From NCBI RefSeq assembly GCF_933775445.1, contig NW_026089413.1, positions 62,001 through 126,000 of the forward strand: a DNA stretch of 64,000 nucleotides, written 5' to 3'. The number at the start of each line of letters is the position of its first letter. Position 1 is the stretch's first letter. Of this stretch, positions 1 to 13,302 are shown in pieces. A program made the translations under genes and the position numbers. The stretch is from Argentina anserina. Lineage: Eukaryota; Streptophyta; Magnoliopsida; Rosales; Rosaceae. The notes beneath the pieces were generated by a model, which was not told where the DNA came from, did not search any database, and was given only the letters and a program-made list of their open reading frames with translations.

Positions 1-1494
1 TTTGAAAGAAACACACGCCCGCACTGGAAACAATCTCAAATTCAAGAAAAACTGGCATCGAAAGCCGTTCAGAAAGATACTCAAACGAGAATTGAAAAGA
101 TACTCAAATTGCAATTGTAAACATACTCAAACGATAGAAAGATACTCAGTTTGAAAGAAACACACGCCCACACTGGAAACACTTTCAAATTCAAGAGAAA
201 CTCGCATCAGAAAACCTTACAGAAACATACTCAAACGAGAATTGAAAAGATACTCAAAGTGCAATACTAAACATACTCAAACGATAGAAAGATACTCAGT
301 TTGAAAGAAACACACGCCCACACTGGAAACACTCTCAAATTCAAGAAAAACTCGCATCGAAAGCCGTTCAGAAAGATACTCAAACGAGAATTGAAAAGAT
401 ACTCAAATTGCAATAGTAAACATACTCAAACGATAGAAAGATACTCAGTTTGAAAGAAACACACGCCCACACTGGAAACACTCTCAAATTCAAGAGAAAC
501 TCGCATCAGAAAGCCTTACAGAAACATACTCAAACGAGAATTGAAAAGATACTCAAATTGCAATAGTAAACATACTCAAACGATAAAAAGATACTCAGTT
601 TGAAAGAAACACACGCCCACACTGTAAACACTCTCAAATTCAAGAAAAACTCGCATCGAAAGCCGTTCAGAAAGATACTCAAACGAGAATTGAAAAGATA
701 CTCAAATTGCAATTGTAAACATACTCAAACGATAGAAAGATACTCAGTTTGAAAGAAACACACGCCCACACTGGAAACACTTTCAAATTCAAGAGAAACT
801 CGCATCAGAAAACCTTACAGAAACATACTCAAACGAGAATTGAAAAGATACTCAAAGTGCAATAGTAAACATACTCAAACGATAGAAAGATACTCAGTTT
901 GAAAGAAACACACGCCCACACTGGAAACACTCTCAAATTCAAGAAAAACTCGCATCGAAAGCCGTTCAGAAAGATACTCAAACGAGAATTGAAAAGATAC
1001 TCAAATTGCAATAGTAAACATACTCAAACGATAGAAAGATACTCAGTTTGAAAGAAACACACGCCCACACTGGAAACACTCTCAAATACAATAGAAACTC
1101 GCATCAGAAAGGATTACAGAAAGATACTCAAACAAGAATTGAAAAGATACTCAAATTGCAATAGTAAACATACTCAAACGATAGAAAGATACTCAGTTTG
1201 AAAGAAACACACGCCCACACTGGAAACACTCTCAAATTCAAGAAAAACTCGCATCGAAAGCCGTTCAGAAAGATACTCAAACGAGAATTGAAAAGATACT
1301 CAAAGTGCAATAGTAAACATACTCAAACGATAGAAAGATACTCAGTTTGAAAGAAACAGACGCCCACACTGGAAACACTCTCAAAATCAAGAAAAACTCG
1401 CATCGAAAGCCGTTCAGAAAGATACTCAAACGAGAATTGAAAAGATACTCAAATTGCAATAGTAAACATACTCAAACGATAGAAAGATACTCAG

Positions 1495-1643
1495 TTTGAA
1501 AGAAACACACGCCCACACTGGAAACACTCTCAAATTCAAGAAAAACTCGCATCGAAAGCCGTTCAGAAAGATACTCAAACGAGAATTGAAAAGATACTCA
1601 AATTGCAATAGTAAACATACTCAAACGATAGAAAGATACTCAG
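1495..1643. repeat. Reference A-class monomer (149 bp)
   Basis: This copy matches the commonest monomer sequence. By count it has 68 A, 27 T, 32 C and 22 G (36% GC), so A exceeds T about 2.5-fold on this strand. Positions 78, 101, 124 and 143 of the monomer start a TACTCA core. AAA or longer runs are centred at about 6, 10, 29, 39, 49, 62, 74, 84, 96, 107, 120, 130 and 139. There is no open frame through the monomer on the + strand. On the - strand a 60-codon frame crosses into the neighbouring monomer. Confidence 0.95.
1572..1643. repeat. Internal ~23-bp sub-repeats within the monomer
   Basis: Within the reference monomer the right half reads as four degenerate units around GATACTCAAA, GATACTCAAA, CATACTCAAA and GATACTCAG. 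Their TACTCA cores are 23, 23 and 19 bp apart. A weaker relative (CACTCTCAAATT) lies about 45 bp upstream of the first core, or two units away. The same layout is present in every monomer of the window. The 46-bp deletion near 59250 removes exactly two of these units. Confidence 0.8.
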
Positions 1644-2390
1644 TTTGAAAGAAACACACGCCCACACTGGAAACACTCTCAAATTCAAGAAAAACTCGCA
1701 TCGAAAGCCGTTCAGAAAGATACTCAAACGAGAATTGAAAAGATACTCAAATTGCAATTGTAAACATACTCAAACGATAGAAAGATACTCAGTTTGAAAG
1801 AAACACACGCCCACACTGGAAACACTTTCAAATTCAAGAGAAACTCGCATCAGAAAACCTTACAGAAACATACTCAAACGAGAATTGAAAAGATACTCAA
1901 AGTGCAATAGTAAACATACTCAAACGATAGAAAGATACTCAGTTTGAAAGAAACACACGCCCACACTGGAAACACTCTCAAATTCAAGAAAAACTCGCAT
2001 CGAAAGCCGTTCAGAAAGATACTCAAACGAGAATTGAAAAGATACTCAAATTGCAATAGTAAACATACTCAAACGATAGAAAGATACTCAGTTTGAAAGA
2101 AACACACGCCCACACTGGAAACACTCTCAAATTCAAGAAAAACTCGCATCGAAAGCCGTTCAGAAAGATACTCAAACGAGAATTGAAAAGATACTCAAAT
2201 TGCAATAGTAAACATACTCAAACGATAGAAAGATACTCAGTTTGAAAGAAACACACGCCCACACTGGAAACACTCTGAAATACAATAGAAACTCGCATCA
2301 GAAAGGATTACAGAAAGATACTCAAACGAGAATTGAAAAGATACTCAAATTGCAATAGTAAACATACTCAAACGATAGAAAGATACTCAG

Positions 2391-5230
2391 TTTGAAAGAA
2401 ACACACGCCCGCACTGGAAACACTCTCAAATTCAAGAAAAACTGGCATCGAAAGCCGTTCAGAAAGATACTCAAACGAGAATTGAAAAGATACTCAAAGT
2501 GCAATAGTAAACATACTCAAACGATAGAAAGATACTCAGTTTGAAAGAAACACACGCCCACACTGGAAACACTCTAAAATTCAAGAGAAACTCGCATCAG
2601 AAAACCTTACAGAAACATAGTCAAACGAGAATTGAAAAGATACTCAAAGTGCAATAGTAAACATACTCAAACGATAGAAAGATACTCAGTTTGAAAGAAA
2701 CACACGCCCACACTGGAAACACTCTAAAATTCAATAGAAACTCGCATCAGAAAGGCTTACAGAATGATACTCAAACGAGAATTGAAAAGATACTCAAAGT
2801 GCAATAGTAAACATACTCAAACGATAGAAAGATACTCAGTTTGAAAGAAACACACGCCCACACTGGAAACACTCTCAAATTCAAGAAAAACTCGCATCGA
2901 AAGCCGTTCAGAAAGATACTCAAACGAGAATTGAAAAGATACTCAAATTGCAATAGTAAACATACTCAAACGATAGAAAGATACTCAGTTTGAAAGAAAC
3001 ACACGCCCACACTGGAAACACTCTTAAATACAATAGAAACTCGCATCAGAAAGGATTACAGAAAGATACTCAATCAAGAATTGAAAAGATACTCAAATTG
3101 CAATAGTAAACATACTCAAACGATAGAAAGATACTCAGTTTGAAAGAAACACACGCCCACACTGGAAACACTCTCAAATTCAAGAAAAACTCGCATCGTA
3201 AGCCGTTCAGAAAGATACTCAAACGAGAATTGAAAAGATACTCAAATTGCAATAGTAAACAAACTCAAACGATAGAAAGATACTCAGTTTGAAAGAAACA
3301 CACGCCCACACTGGAATCACTCTCAAATACAATAGAAACTCGCATCAGAAAGGATTACAGAAAGATACTCAAACAAGAATTGAAAAGATACTCAAAGTGC
3401 AATAGTAAACATACTCAAACGCTAGAAAGATACTCAGTTTGAAAGAAACACACGCCCACACTGGAAACACTCTAAAATTCAAGAGAAACTCGCATCAGAA
3501 AACCTTATAGAAACATAGTCAAACGAGAATTGAAAAGATACTCAAAGTGCAATAGTAAACATACTCAAACGATAGAAAGATACTCAGTTTGAAAGAAACA
3601 CACGCCCACACTGGAAACACTCTAAAATTCAAGAAAAACTCGCATCGAAAGCCGTTCAGAAAGATACTCAAACGAGAATTGAAAAGATACTCAAATTGCA
3701 ATAGTAAACATACTCAAACGATAGAAAGATACTCAGTTTGAAAGAAACACACGCCCACATTGGAAACACTCTTAAATACAATAGAAACTCGCATCAGAAA
3801 GGATTACAGAAAGATACTCAATCAAGAATTGAAAAGATACTCAAATTGCAATAGTAAACATACTCAAACGATAGAAAGATACTCAGTTTGAAAGAAATAC
3901 ACGCCCACACTGGAAACACTCTCAAATTCAAGAAAAACTCGCATCGAAAGCCGTTCAGAAAGATACTCAAACGAGAATTGAAAAGATACTCAAATTGCAA
4001 TAGTAAACATACTCAAACGATAGAAAGATACTCAGTTTGAAAGAAACACACGCCCAAACTGGAAACACTCTCAAATTCAAGAAAAACTCGCATCGAAAGC
4101 CGTTCAGAAAGATACTCAAACGAGAATTGAAAAGATACTCAAATTGCAATAGTAAACATACTCAAACGATAGAAAGATACTCAGTTTGAAAGAAACACAC
4201 GCCCACACTGGAAACACTTTAAAATTCAATAGAAACTCGCATCAGAAAACCTTACAGAAACATACTCAAACGAGAATTGAAAAGATACTCAAAGTGCAAT
4301 AGTAAACATACTCAAACGATAGAAAGATACTCAGTTTGAAAGAAACACACGCCCACACTGGAAACACTCTCAAATTCAAGAAAAACTCGCATCGAAAGCC
4401 GTTCAGAAAGATACTCAAACGAGAATTGAAAAGATACTCAAATTGCAATAGTAAACATACTCAAACGATAGAAAGATACTCAGTTTGAAAGAAACACACG
4501 CCCACACTGGAAACACTCTCAAATTCAAGAAAAACTCGCATCGAAAGCCGTTCAGAAAGATACTCAAACGAGAATTGAAAAGATACTCAAATTGCAATAG
4601 TAAACATACTCAAACGATAGAAAGATACTCAGTTTGAAAGAAACACACGCCCACACTGGAAACACTTTCAAATTCAAGAGAAATTCGCATCAGAAAACCT
4701 TACAGAAACATACTCAAACGAGAATTGAAAAGATACTCAAAGTGCAATAGTAAACATACTCAAACGATAGAAAGATACTCAGTTTGAAAGAAACACACGC
4801 CCACACTGGAAACACTCTCAAATTCAAGAAAAACTCGCATCGAAAGCCGTTCAGAAAGATACTCAAACGAGAATTGAAAAGATACTCAAATTGCAATAGT
4901 AAACATACTCAAACGATAGAAAGATACTCAGTTTGAAAGAAACACACGCCCACACTGGAAACACTCTCAAATTCAAGAAAAACTCGCATCGAAAGTCGTT
5001 CAGAAAGATACTCAAACGAGAATTGAAAAGATACTCAAATTGCAATAGTAAACATACTCAAACGATAGAAAGATACTCAGTTTGAAAGAAACACACGCCC
5101 ACACTGGAAACACTCTGAAATACAATAGAAACTCGCATCAGAAAGGATTACAGAAAGATACTCAAACGAGAATTGAAAAGATACTCAAATTGCAATAGTA
5201 AACATACTCAAACGATAGAAAGATACTCAG
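2391..5230. repeat. HOR block 2, family II, 19-mer
   Basis: Order: E Bs D A C'' A* C' Bs A C'' A A B* A A B A A C (19 monomers, nine of 150 bp, 2840 bp). Marker copies: D at 2690, C'' at 2989 and 3737, A* (CATCGTAAG, AACAAACTC) at 3139, B* at 4185. The E monomer has a GTGCAATAG tail, unlike family I E copies, which end TTGCAATTG. Most of this block is repeated in the next one. Confidence 0.93.
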
Positions 5231-7771
5231 TTTGAAAGAAACACACGCCCGCACTGGAAACACTCTCAAATTCAAGAAAAACTGGCATCGAAAGCCGTTC
5301 AGAAAGATACTCAAACGAGAATTGAAAAGATACTCAAAGTGCAATAGTAAACATACTCAAACGATAGAAAGATACTCAGTTTGAAAGAAACACACGCCCA
5401 CACTGGAAACACTCTAAAATTCAAGAGAAACTCGCATCAGAAAACCTTACAGAAACATAGTCAAACGAGAATTGAAAAGATACTCAAAGTGCAATAGTAA
5501 ACATACTCAAACGATAGAAAGATACTCAGTTTGAAAGAAACACACGCCCACACTGGAAACACTCTAAAATTCAATAGAAACTCGCATCAGAAAGGCTTAC
5601 AGAATGATACTCAAACGAGAATTGAAAAGATACTCAAAGTGCAATAGTAAACATACTCAAACGATAGAAAGATACTCAGTTTGAAAGAAACACACGCCCA
5701 CACTGGAAACACTCTAAAATTCAATAGAAACTCGCATCAGAAAGGCTTACAGAATGATACTCAAACGAGAATTGAAAAGATACTCAAAGTGCAATAGTAA
5801 ACATACTCAAACGATAGAAAGATACTCAATTTGAAAGAAACACACGCCCACACTGGAAACACTCTCAAATTCAAGAAAAACTCGCATCGAAAGCCGTTCA
5901 GAAAGATACTCAAACGAGAATTGAAAAGATACTCAAATTGCAATAGTAAACATACTCAAACGATAGAAAGATACTCAGTTTGAAAGAAACACACGCCCAC
6001 ATTGGAAACACTCTTAAATACAATAGAAACTCGCATCAGAAAGGATTACAGAAAGATACTCAATCAAGAATTGAAAAGATACTCAAATTGCAATAGTAAA
6101 CATACTCAAACGATAGAAAGATACTCAGTTTGAAAGAAACACACGCCTACACTGGAAACACTCTCAAATTCAAGAAAAACTCGCATCGTAAGCCGTTCAG
6201 AAAGATACTCAAACGAGAATTGAAAAGATACTCAAATTGCAATAGTAAACAAACTCAAACGATAGAAAGATACTCAGTTTGAAAGAAACACACGCCCACA
6301 CTGGAAACACTCTCAAATACAATAGAAACTCGCATCAGAAAGGATTACAGAAAGATACTCAAACGAGAATTGAAAAGATACTCAAAGTGCAATAGTAAAC
6401 ATACTCAAACGATAGAAAGATACTCAGTTTGAAAGAAACACACGCCCACACTGGAAACACTCTAAAATTCAAGAGAAACTCGCATCAGAAAACCTTATAG
6501 AAACATAGTCAAACGAGAATTGAAAAGATACTCAAAGTGCAATAGTAAACATACTCAAACGATAGAAAGATACTCAGTTTGAAAGAAACACACGCCCACA
6601 CTGGAAACACTCTCAAATTCAAGAAAAACTCGCATCGAAAGCCGTTCAGAAAGATACTCAAACGAGAATTGAAAAGATACTCAAATTGCAATAGTAAACA
6701 TACTCAAACGATAGAAAGATACTCAGTTTGAAAGAAACACACGCCCACATTGGAAACACTCTTAAATACAATAGAAACTCGCATCAGAAAGGATTACAGA
6801 AAGATACTCAATCAAGAATTGAAAAGATACTCAAATTGCAATAGTAAACATACTCAAACGATAGAAAGATACTCAGTTTGAAAGAAATACACGCCCACAC
6901 TGGAAACACTCTCAAATTCAAGAAAAACTCGCATCGAAAGCCGTTCAGAAAGATACTCAAACGAGAATTGAAAAGATACTCAAATTGCAATAGTAAACAT
7001 ACTCAAACGATAGAAAGATACTCAGTTTGAAAGAAACACACGCCCAAACTGGAAACACTCTCAAATTAAGAAAAACTCGCATCGAAAGCCGTTCAGAAAG
7101 ATACTCAAACGAGAATTGAAAAGATACTCAAATTGCAATTGTAAACATACTCAAACGATAGAAAGATACTCAGTTTGAAAGAAACACACGCCCACACTGG
7201 AAACACTTTAAAATTCAATAGAAACTCGCATCAGAAAACCTTACAAAAACATACTCAAACGAGAATTGAAAAGATACTCAAAGTGCAATAGTAAACATAC
7301 TCAAACGATAGAAAGATACTCAGTTTGAAAGAAACACACGCCCACACTGGAAACACTCTCAAATTCAAGAAAAACTCGCATCGAAAGCCGTTCAGAAAGA
7401 TACTCAAACGAGAATTGAAAAGATACTCAAATTGCAATAGTAAACATACTCAAACGATAGAAAGATACTCAGTTTGAAAGAAACACACGCCCACACTGGA
7501 AACACTCTCAAATTCAAGAAAAACTCGCATCGAAAGCCGTTCAGAAAGATACTCAAACGAGAATTGAAAAGATACTCAAATTGCAATAGTAAACATACTC
7601 AAACGATAGAAAGATACTCAGTTTGAAAGAAACACACGCCCTCACTGGAAACACTCTGAAATACAATAGAAACTCGCATCAGAAAGGATTAAAGAAAGAT
7701 ACTCAAACGAGAATTGAAAAGATACTCAAATTGCAATAGTAAACATACTCAAACGATAGAAAGATACTCAG
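5231..7771. repeat. HOR block 3, family II, 17-mer
   Basis: Order: E Bs D D A C'' A* C' Bs A C'' A A B* A A C. It repeats block 2 with one extra D (two D copies at 5530 and 5680) and lacks the B A A triplet before the final C. It shares private changes with block 2: CCCAAACTGG at 4036 and 7026, GAAATACACG at 3887 and 6877, and TTATAG in the second Bs. One base is missing in the monomer at 7026 (CAAATTAAG), giving 2541 bp. Confidence 0.92.
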
Positions 7772-10762
7772 TTTGAAAGAAACACACGCCCGCACTGTAA
7801 ACACTCTCAAATTCAAGAAAAACTCGCATCGAAAGCCGTTCAGAAAGATACTCAAACGAGAATTGAAAAGATACTCAAATTGCAATTGTAAACATACTCA
7901 AACGATAGAAAGATACTCAGTTTGAAAGAAACACACGCCCACACTGGAAACACTTTCAAATTCAAGAGAAACTCGCATCAGAAAACCTTACAGAAACATA
8001 CTCAAACGAGAATTGAAAAGATACTCAAAGTGCAATAGTAAACATACTCAAACGATAGAAAGATACTCAGTTTGAAAGAAACACACGCCCACACTGGAAA
8101 CACTCTCAAATTCAAGAAAAACTCGCATCGAAAGCCGTTCAGAAAGATACTCAAACGAGAATTGAAAAGATACTCAAATTGCAATAGTAAACATACTCAA
8201 ACGATAGAAAGATACTCAGTTTGAAAGAAACACACGCCCACACTGGAAACACTCTCAAATTCAAGAAAAACTCGCATCAGAAAGGCTTACAGAATGATAC
8301 TCAAACGAGAATTGAAAAGATACTCAAAGTGCAATAGTAAACATACTCAAACGATAGAAAGATACTCAGTTTGAAAGAAACACACGCCCACACTGGAAAC
8401 ACTCTAAAATTCAAGAGAAACTCGCATCAGAAAACCTTACAGAAACATAGTCAAACGAGAATTGAAAAGATACTCAAAGTGGAATAGTAAACATACTCAA
8501 ACGAAAGAAAGATACTCAGTTTGAAAGAAACACACGCCCACACTGGAAACACTCTCAAATTCAAGAAAAACTCGCATCAGAAAGGCTTACAGAATGATAC
8601 TCAAACGAGAATTGAAAAGATACTCAAAGTGCAATAGTAAACATACTCAAACGATAGAAAGATACTCAGTTTGAAAGAAACACACGCCCACACTGGAAAC
8701 ACTCTAAAATTCAAGAGAAACTCGCATCAGAAAACCTTACAGAAACATAGTCAAACGAGAATTGAAAAGATACTCAAAGTGCAATAGTAAACATACTCAA
8801 ACGATAGAAATATACTCAGTTTGAAAGAAACACACGCCCACACTGGAATACTCTAAAATTCAAGAAAAACTCGCATCGAAAGCCGTTCAGAAAGATACTC
8901 AAACGAGAATTGAAAAGATACTCAAATTACAATAGTAAACATACTCAAACGATAGAAAGATACTCAGTTTGAAAGAAACACACGCCCACATTGGAAACAC
9001 TCTTAAATACAATAGAAACTCGCATCAGAAAGGATTACAGAAAGATACTCAATCAAGAATTGAAAAGATACTCAAATTGCAATAGTAAACATACTCAAAC
9101 GATAGAAAGATACTCAGTTTGAAAGAAATACACGCCCACACTGGAAACACTCTCAAATTCAAGAAAAACTCGCATCGAAAGCCGTTCAGAAAGATACTCA
9201 AACGAGAATTGAAAAGATACTCAAATTGCAATAGTAAACATACTCAAACGATAGAAAGATACTCAGTTTGAAAGAAACACACGCCCACACTGGAAACACT
9301 CTCAAATTCAAGAGAAACTCGCATTAGAAAGCCTTACAGAAACATACTCAAACGAGAATTGAAAAGATACTCAAAGTGCAATAGTAAACATACTCAAACG
9401 ATAGAAAGATACTCAGTTTGAAAGAAACACACGCCCACACTGGAAACACTCTAAAATTCAATAGAAACTCGCATCAGAAAGGCTTACAGAATGATACTCA
9501 AACGAGAATTGAAAAGATACTCAAAGTGCAATAGTAAACATACTCAAACGATAGAAAGATACTCAGTTTGAAAGAAACACACGCCCACACTGGAAACACT
9601 CTCAAATTCAATAGAAACTCGCATCAGAAAGGCTAACAGAATGATACTCAAACGAGAATTGAAAAGATACTCAAATTGCAATAGTAAACATACTCAAACG
9701 ATAGAAAGATACTCAGTTTGAAAGAAACACACGCCCACACTGGAAACACTCTCAAAATCAAGAAAAACTCGCATCAGAAAGGATTACAGAAAGATACTCA
9801 AACGAGAATTGAAAAGATACTCAAATTGCAATAGTAAACATACTCAAACGATAGAAAGATACTCAGTTTGAAAGAAACACACGCCCACACTGGAAACACT
9901 CTCAAATTCAAGAAAAACTCGCATCGAAAGCCGTTCAGAAAGATACTCAAACGAGAATTGAAAAGATACTCAAATTGCAATAGTAAACATACTCAAACGA
10001 TAGAAAGATACTCAGTTTGAAAGAAACACACGCCCACATTGGAAACACTCTCAAATTCAAGAAAAACTCGCATCGAAAGCCGTTCAGAAAGATACTCAAA
10101 CGAGAATTGAAAAGATACTCAAATTGCAATTGTAAACATACTCAAACGATAGAAAGATACTCAGTTTGAAAGAAACACACGCCCACACTGGAAACACTTT
10201 CAAATTCAAGAGAAACTCGCATCAGAAAACCTTACAGAAAGATACTCAAACGAGAATTGAAAAGATACTCAAAGTGCAATAGTAAACATACTCAAACGAT
10301 AGAAAGATACTCAGTTTGAAAGAAACACACGCCCACACTGGAAACACTCTCAAATTCAAGAAAAACTCGCATCGAAAGCCGTTCAGAAAGATACTCAAAC
10401 GAGAATTGAAAAGATACTCAAATTGCAATAGTAAACATACTCAAACGATAGAAAGATACTCAGTTTGAAAGAAACACACGCCCACACTGGAAACACTCTC
10501 AAATTCAAGAAAAACTCGCATCGAAAGCCGTTCAGAAAGATACTCAAACGAGAATTGAAAAGATACTCAAATTGCAATAGTAAACATACTCAAACGATAG
10601 AAAGATACTCAGTTTGAAAGAAACACACGCCCACACTGGAAACACTCTGAAATACAATAGAAACTCGCATCAGAAAGGATTACAGAAAGATACTCAAACG
10701 AGAATTGAAAAGATACTCAAATTGCAATAGTAAACATACTCAAACGATAGAAAGATACTCAG
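7772..10762. repeat. HOR block 4, family II/I mosaic, 20-mer
   Basis: Order: E' B A h Bs h Bs A C'' A B' D D h A A B A A C. It contains two consecutive h-Bs pairs (8220-8519 and 8520-8819), which are a local 300-bp duplication of A/D hybrid plus Bs. The monomer at 8820 is one base short (GGAATACTC). The second D (9567) is atypical, with CTCAAATTCAATAG and GGCTAAC. The hybrid at 9717 joins F to C. The E' copy reads ACTGTAAAC. Confidence 0.9.
8220..8369. repeat. A/D hybrid monomer (three copies)
   Basis: The front matches A (CTCAAATTCAAGAAAAAC) and the back matches D (CAGAAAGGCTTACAGAATG). Further copies lie at 8520-8669 and 57664-57813. The switch falls between the GAAAAACTCGCATC stretch and the extra A that makes 150-bp classes. 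The simplest reading is an exchange inside the monomer. Confidence 0.85.
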
Positions 10763-13302
10763 TTTGAAAGAAACACACGCCCGCACTGGAAACACTCTCA
10801 AATTCAAGAAAAACTGGCATCGAAAGCCGTTCAGAAAGATACTCAAACGAGAATTGAAAAGATACTCAAATTGCAATTGTAAACATACTCAAACGATAGA
10901 AAGATACTCAGTTTGAAAGAAACACACGCCCACACTGGAAACACTTTCAAATTCAAGAGAAACTCGCATCAGAAAACCTTACAGAAACATACTCAAACGA
11001 GAATTGAAAAGATACTCAAAGTGCAATACTAAACATACTCAAACGATAGAAAGATACTCAGTTTGAAAGAAACACACGCCCACACTGGAAACACTCTCAA
11101 ATTCAAGAAAAACTCGCATCGAAAGCCGTTCAGAAAGATACTCAAACGAGGATTGAAAAGATACTCAAATTGCAATAGTAAACATACTCAAACGATAGAA
11201 AGATACTCAGTTTGAAAGAAACACACGCCCACACTGGAAACACTCTCAAATACAATAGAAACTCGCATCAGAAAGGATTACAGAAAGATACTCAAACAAG
11301 AATTGAAAAGATACTCAAATTGCAATAGTAAACATACTCAAACGATAGAAAGATACTCAGTTTGAAAGAAACACACGCCCACACTGGAAACACTCTCAAA
11401 TTCAAGAAAAACTCGCATCGAAAGCCGTTCAGAAAGATACTCAAACGAGAATTGAAAAGATACTCAAAGTGCAATAGTAAACATACTCAAACGATAGAAA
11501 GATACTCAGTTTGAAAGAAACACACGCCCACACTGGAAACACTCTCAAAATCAAGAAAAACTCGCATCGAAAGCCGTTCAGAAAGATAATCAAACGAGAA
11601 TTGAAAAGATACTCAAATTGCAATAGTAAACATACTCAAACGATAGAAAGATACTCAGTTTGAAAGAAACACACGCCCACACTGGAAACACTCTCAAATT
11701 CAAGAAAAACTCGCATCGAAAGCCGTTCAGAAAGATACTCAAACGAGAATTGAAAAGATACTCAAATTGCAATAGTAAACATACTCAAACGATAGAAAGA
11801 TACTCAGTTTGAAAGAAACACACGCCCACACTGGAAACACTCTCAAATTCAAGAAAAACTCGCATCGAAAGCCGTTCAGAAAGATACTCAAACGAGAATT
11901 GAAAAGATACTCAAATTGCAATTGTAAACATACTCAAACGATAGAAAGATACTCAGTTTGAAAGAAACACACGCCCACACTGGAAACACTTTCAAATTCA
12001 AGAGAAACTCGCATCAGAAAACCTTACAGAAACATACTCAAACGAGAATTGAAAAGATACTCAAAGTGCAATAGTAAACATACTCAAACGATAGAAAGAT
12101 ACTCAGTTTGAAAGAAACACACGCCCACACTGGAAACACTCTCAAATTCAAGAAAAACTCGCATCGAAAGCCGTTCAGAAAGATACTCAAACGAGAATTG
12201 AAAAGATACTCAAATTGCAATAGTAAACATACTCAAACGATAGAAAGATACTCAGTTTGAAAGAAACACACGCCCACACTGGAAACACTCTCAAATTCAA
12301 GAAAAACTCGCATCGAAAGCCGTTCAGAAAGATACTCAAACGAGAATTGAAAAGATACTCAAATTGCAATAGTAAACATACTCAAACGATAGAAAGATAC
12401 TCAGTTTGAAAGAAACACACGCCCACACTGGAAACACTCTGAAATACAATAGAAACTCGCATCAGAAAGGATTACAGAAAGATACTCAAACGAGAATTGA
12501 AAAGATACTCAAAGTGCAATAGTAAACATACTCAAACGATAGAAAGATACTCAGTTTGAAAGAAACACACGCCCACACTGGAAACACTCTCAAATTCAAG
12601 AAAAACTCGCATCGAAAGCCGTTCAGAAAGATACTCAAACGAGAATTGAAAAGATACTCAAATTGCAATAGTAAACATACTCAAACGATAGAAAGATACT
12701 CAGTTTGAAAGAAACACACGCCTACACTGGAAACACTCTCAAATTCAAGAAAAACTCGCATCGAAAGCCGTTCAGAAAGATACTCAAACGAGAATTGAAA
12801 AGATACTCAAATTGCAATAGTAAACAAACTCAAACGATAGAAAGATACTCAGTTTGAAAGAAACACACGCCCACACTGGAAACACTCTCAAATACAATAG
12901 AAACTCGCATCAGAAAGGATTATAGAAAGATACTCAAACAAGAATTGAAAAGATACTCAAATTGCAATAGTAAACATACTCAAACGATAGAAAGATACTC
13001 AGTTTGAAAGAAACACACGCCCACACTGGAAACACTCTCAAATACAATAGAAACTCGCATCAGAAAGGATTACAGAAAGATACTCAAACAACAATTGAAA
13101 AGATACTCAAATTGCAATAGTAAACATACTCAAACGATAGAAAGATACTCAGTTTGAAAGAAACACACGCCCACACTGGAAACACTCTGAAATACAATAG
13201 AAACTCGCATCAGAAAGGATTACAGAAAGATACTCAAACGAGAATTGAAAAGATACTCAAATTGCAATAGTAAACATACTCAAACGATAGAAAGATACTC
13301 AG
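10763..13302. repeat. HOR block 5, family I variant, 17-mer
   Basis: Order: E B A C' A F A A B A A C A A C' C' C. Starts of note: C' 11211, F 11510, first C 12405 (GTGCAATAG tail, followed by A rather than E), C' 12853 and 13003, last C 13153. The A monomer at 11062 ends GAGGATTG, the mark of A''. It therefore appears to be an A/A'' hybrid that dropped the B' A'' step seen in blocks such as 34359-36449. Confidence 0.9.

Larger units (their letters stand above)
1..2390. repeat. HOR block 1, family I, 16-mer
   Basis: Monomer order: E B A B' A' B A C' A F A A B A A C. Starts: 1, 150, 300, 449, 599, 748, 898, 1047, 1197, 1346, 1495, 1644, 1793, 1943, 2092, 2241. Six 150-bp monomers plus ten of 149 give exactly 2390 bp. 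The F copy has CAGACGCCC instead of CACACGCCC. The first E reads ACAATCTC rather than ACACTCTC. The order is identical to blocks 42274-44663 and 60161-62565. Confidence 0.93.

Noticed and set aside
1..149. Possible zinc-finger origin: the + strand frame reads THAHTGN, resembling the HTGE linker of C2H2 fingers
   Set aside because: No paired cysteines or properly spaced histidines follow, and the 149-bp period does not fit the 84-bp finger unit. The resemblance is too short to support descent from a zinc-finger gene.
1495..1643. CENP-B box
   Set aside because: The only TTCG core in the consensus monomer (antisense of CATCGAAAG) is followed by ATGCGAG and a T-run, lacking the A and CGGG positions of the box.
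1495..1643. ATTGCAAT palindrome as a protein-binding site
   Set aside because: It is an 8-bp palindrome (10 bp in TTGCAATTG variants) that is lost in GTGC-tailed monomers. It is too short and too variable among classes to claim a function.
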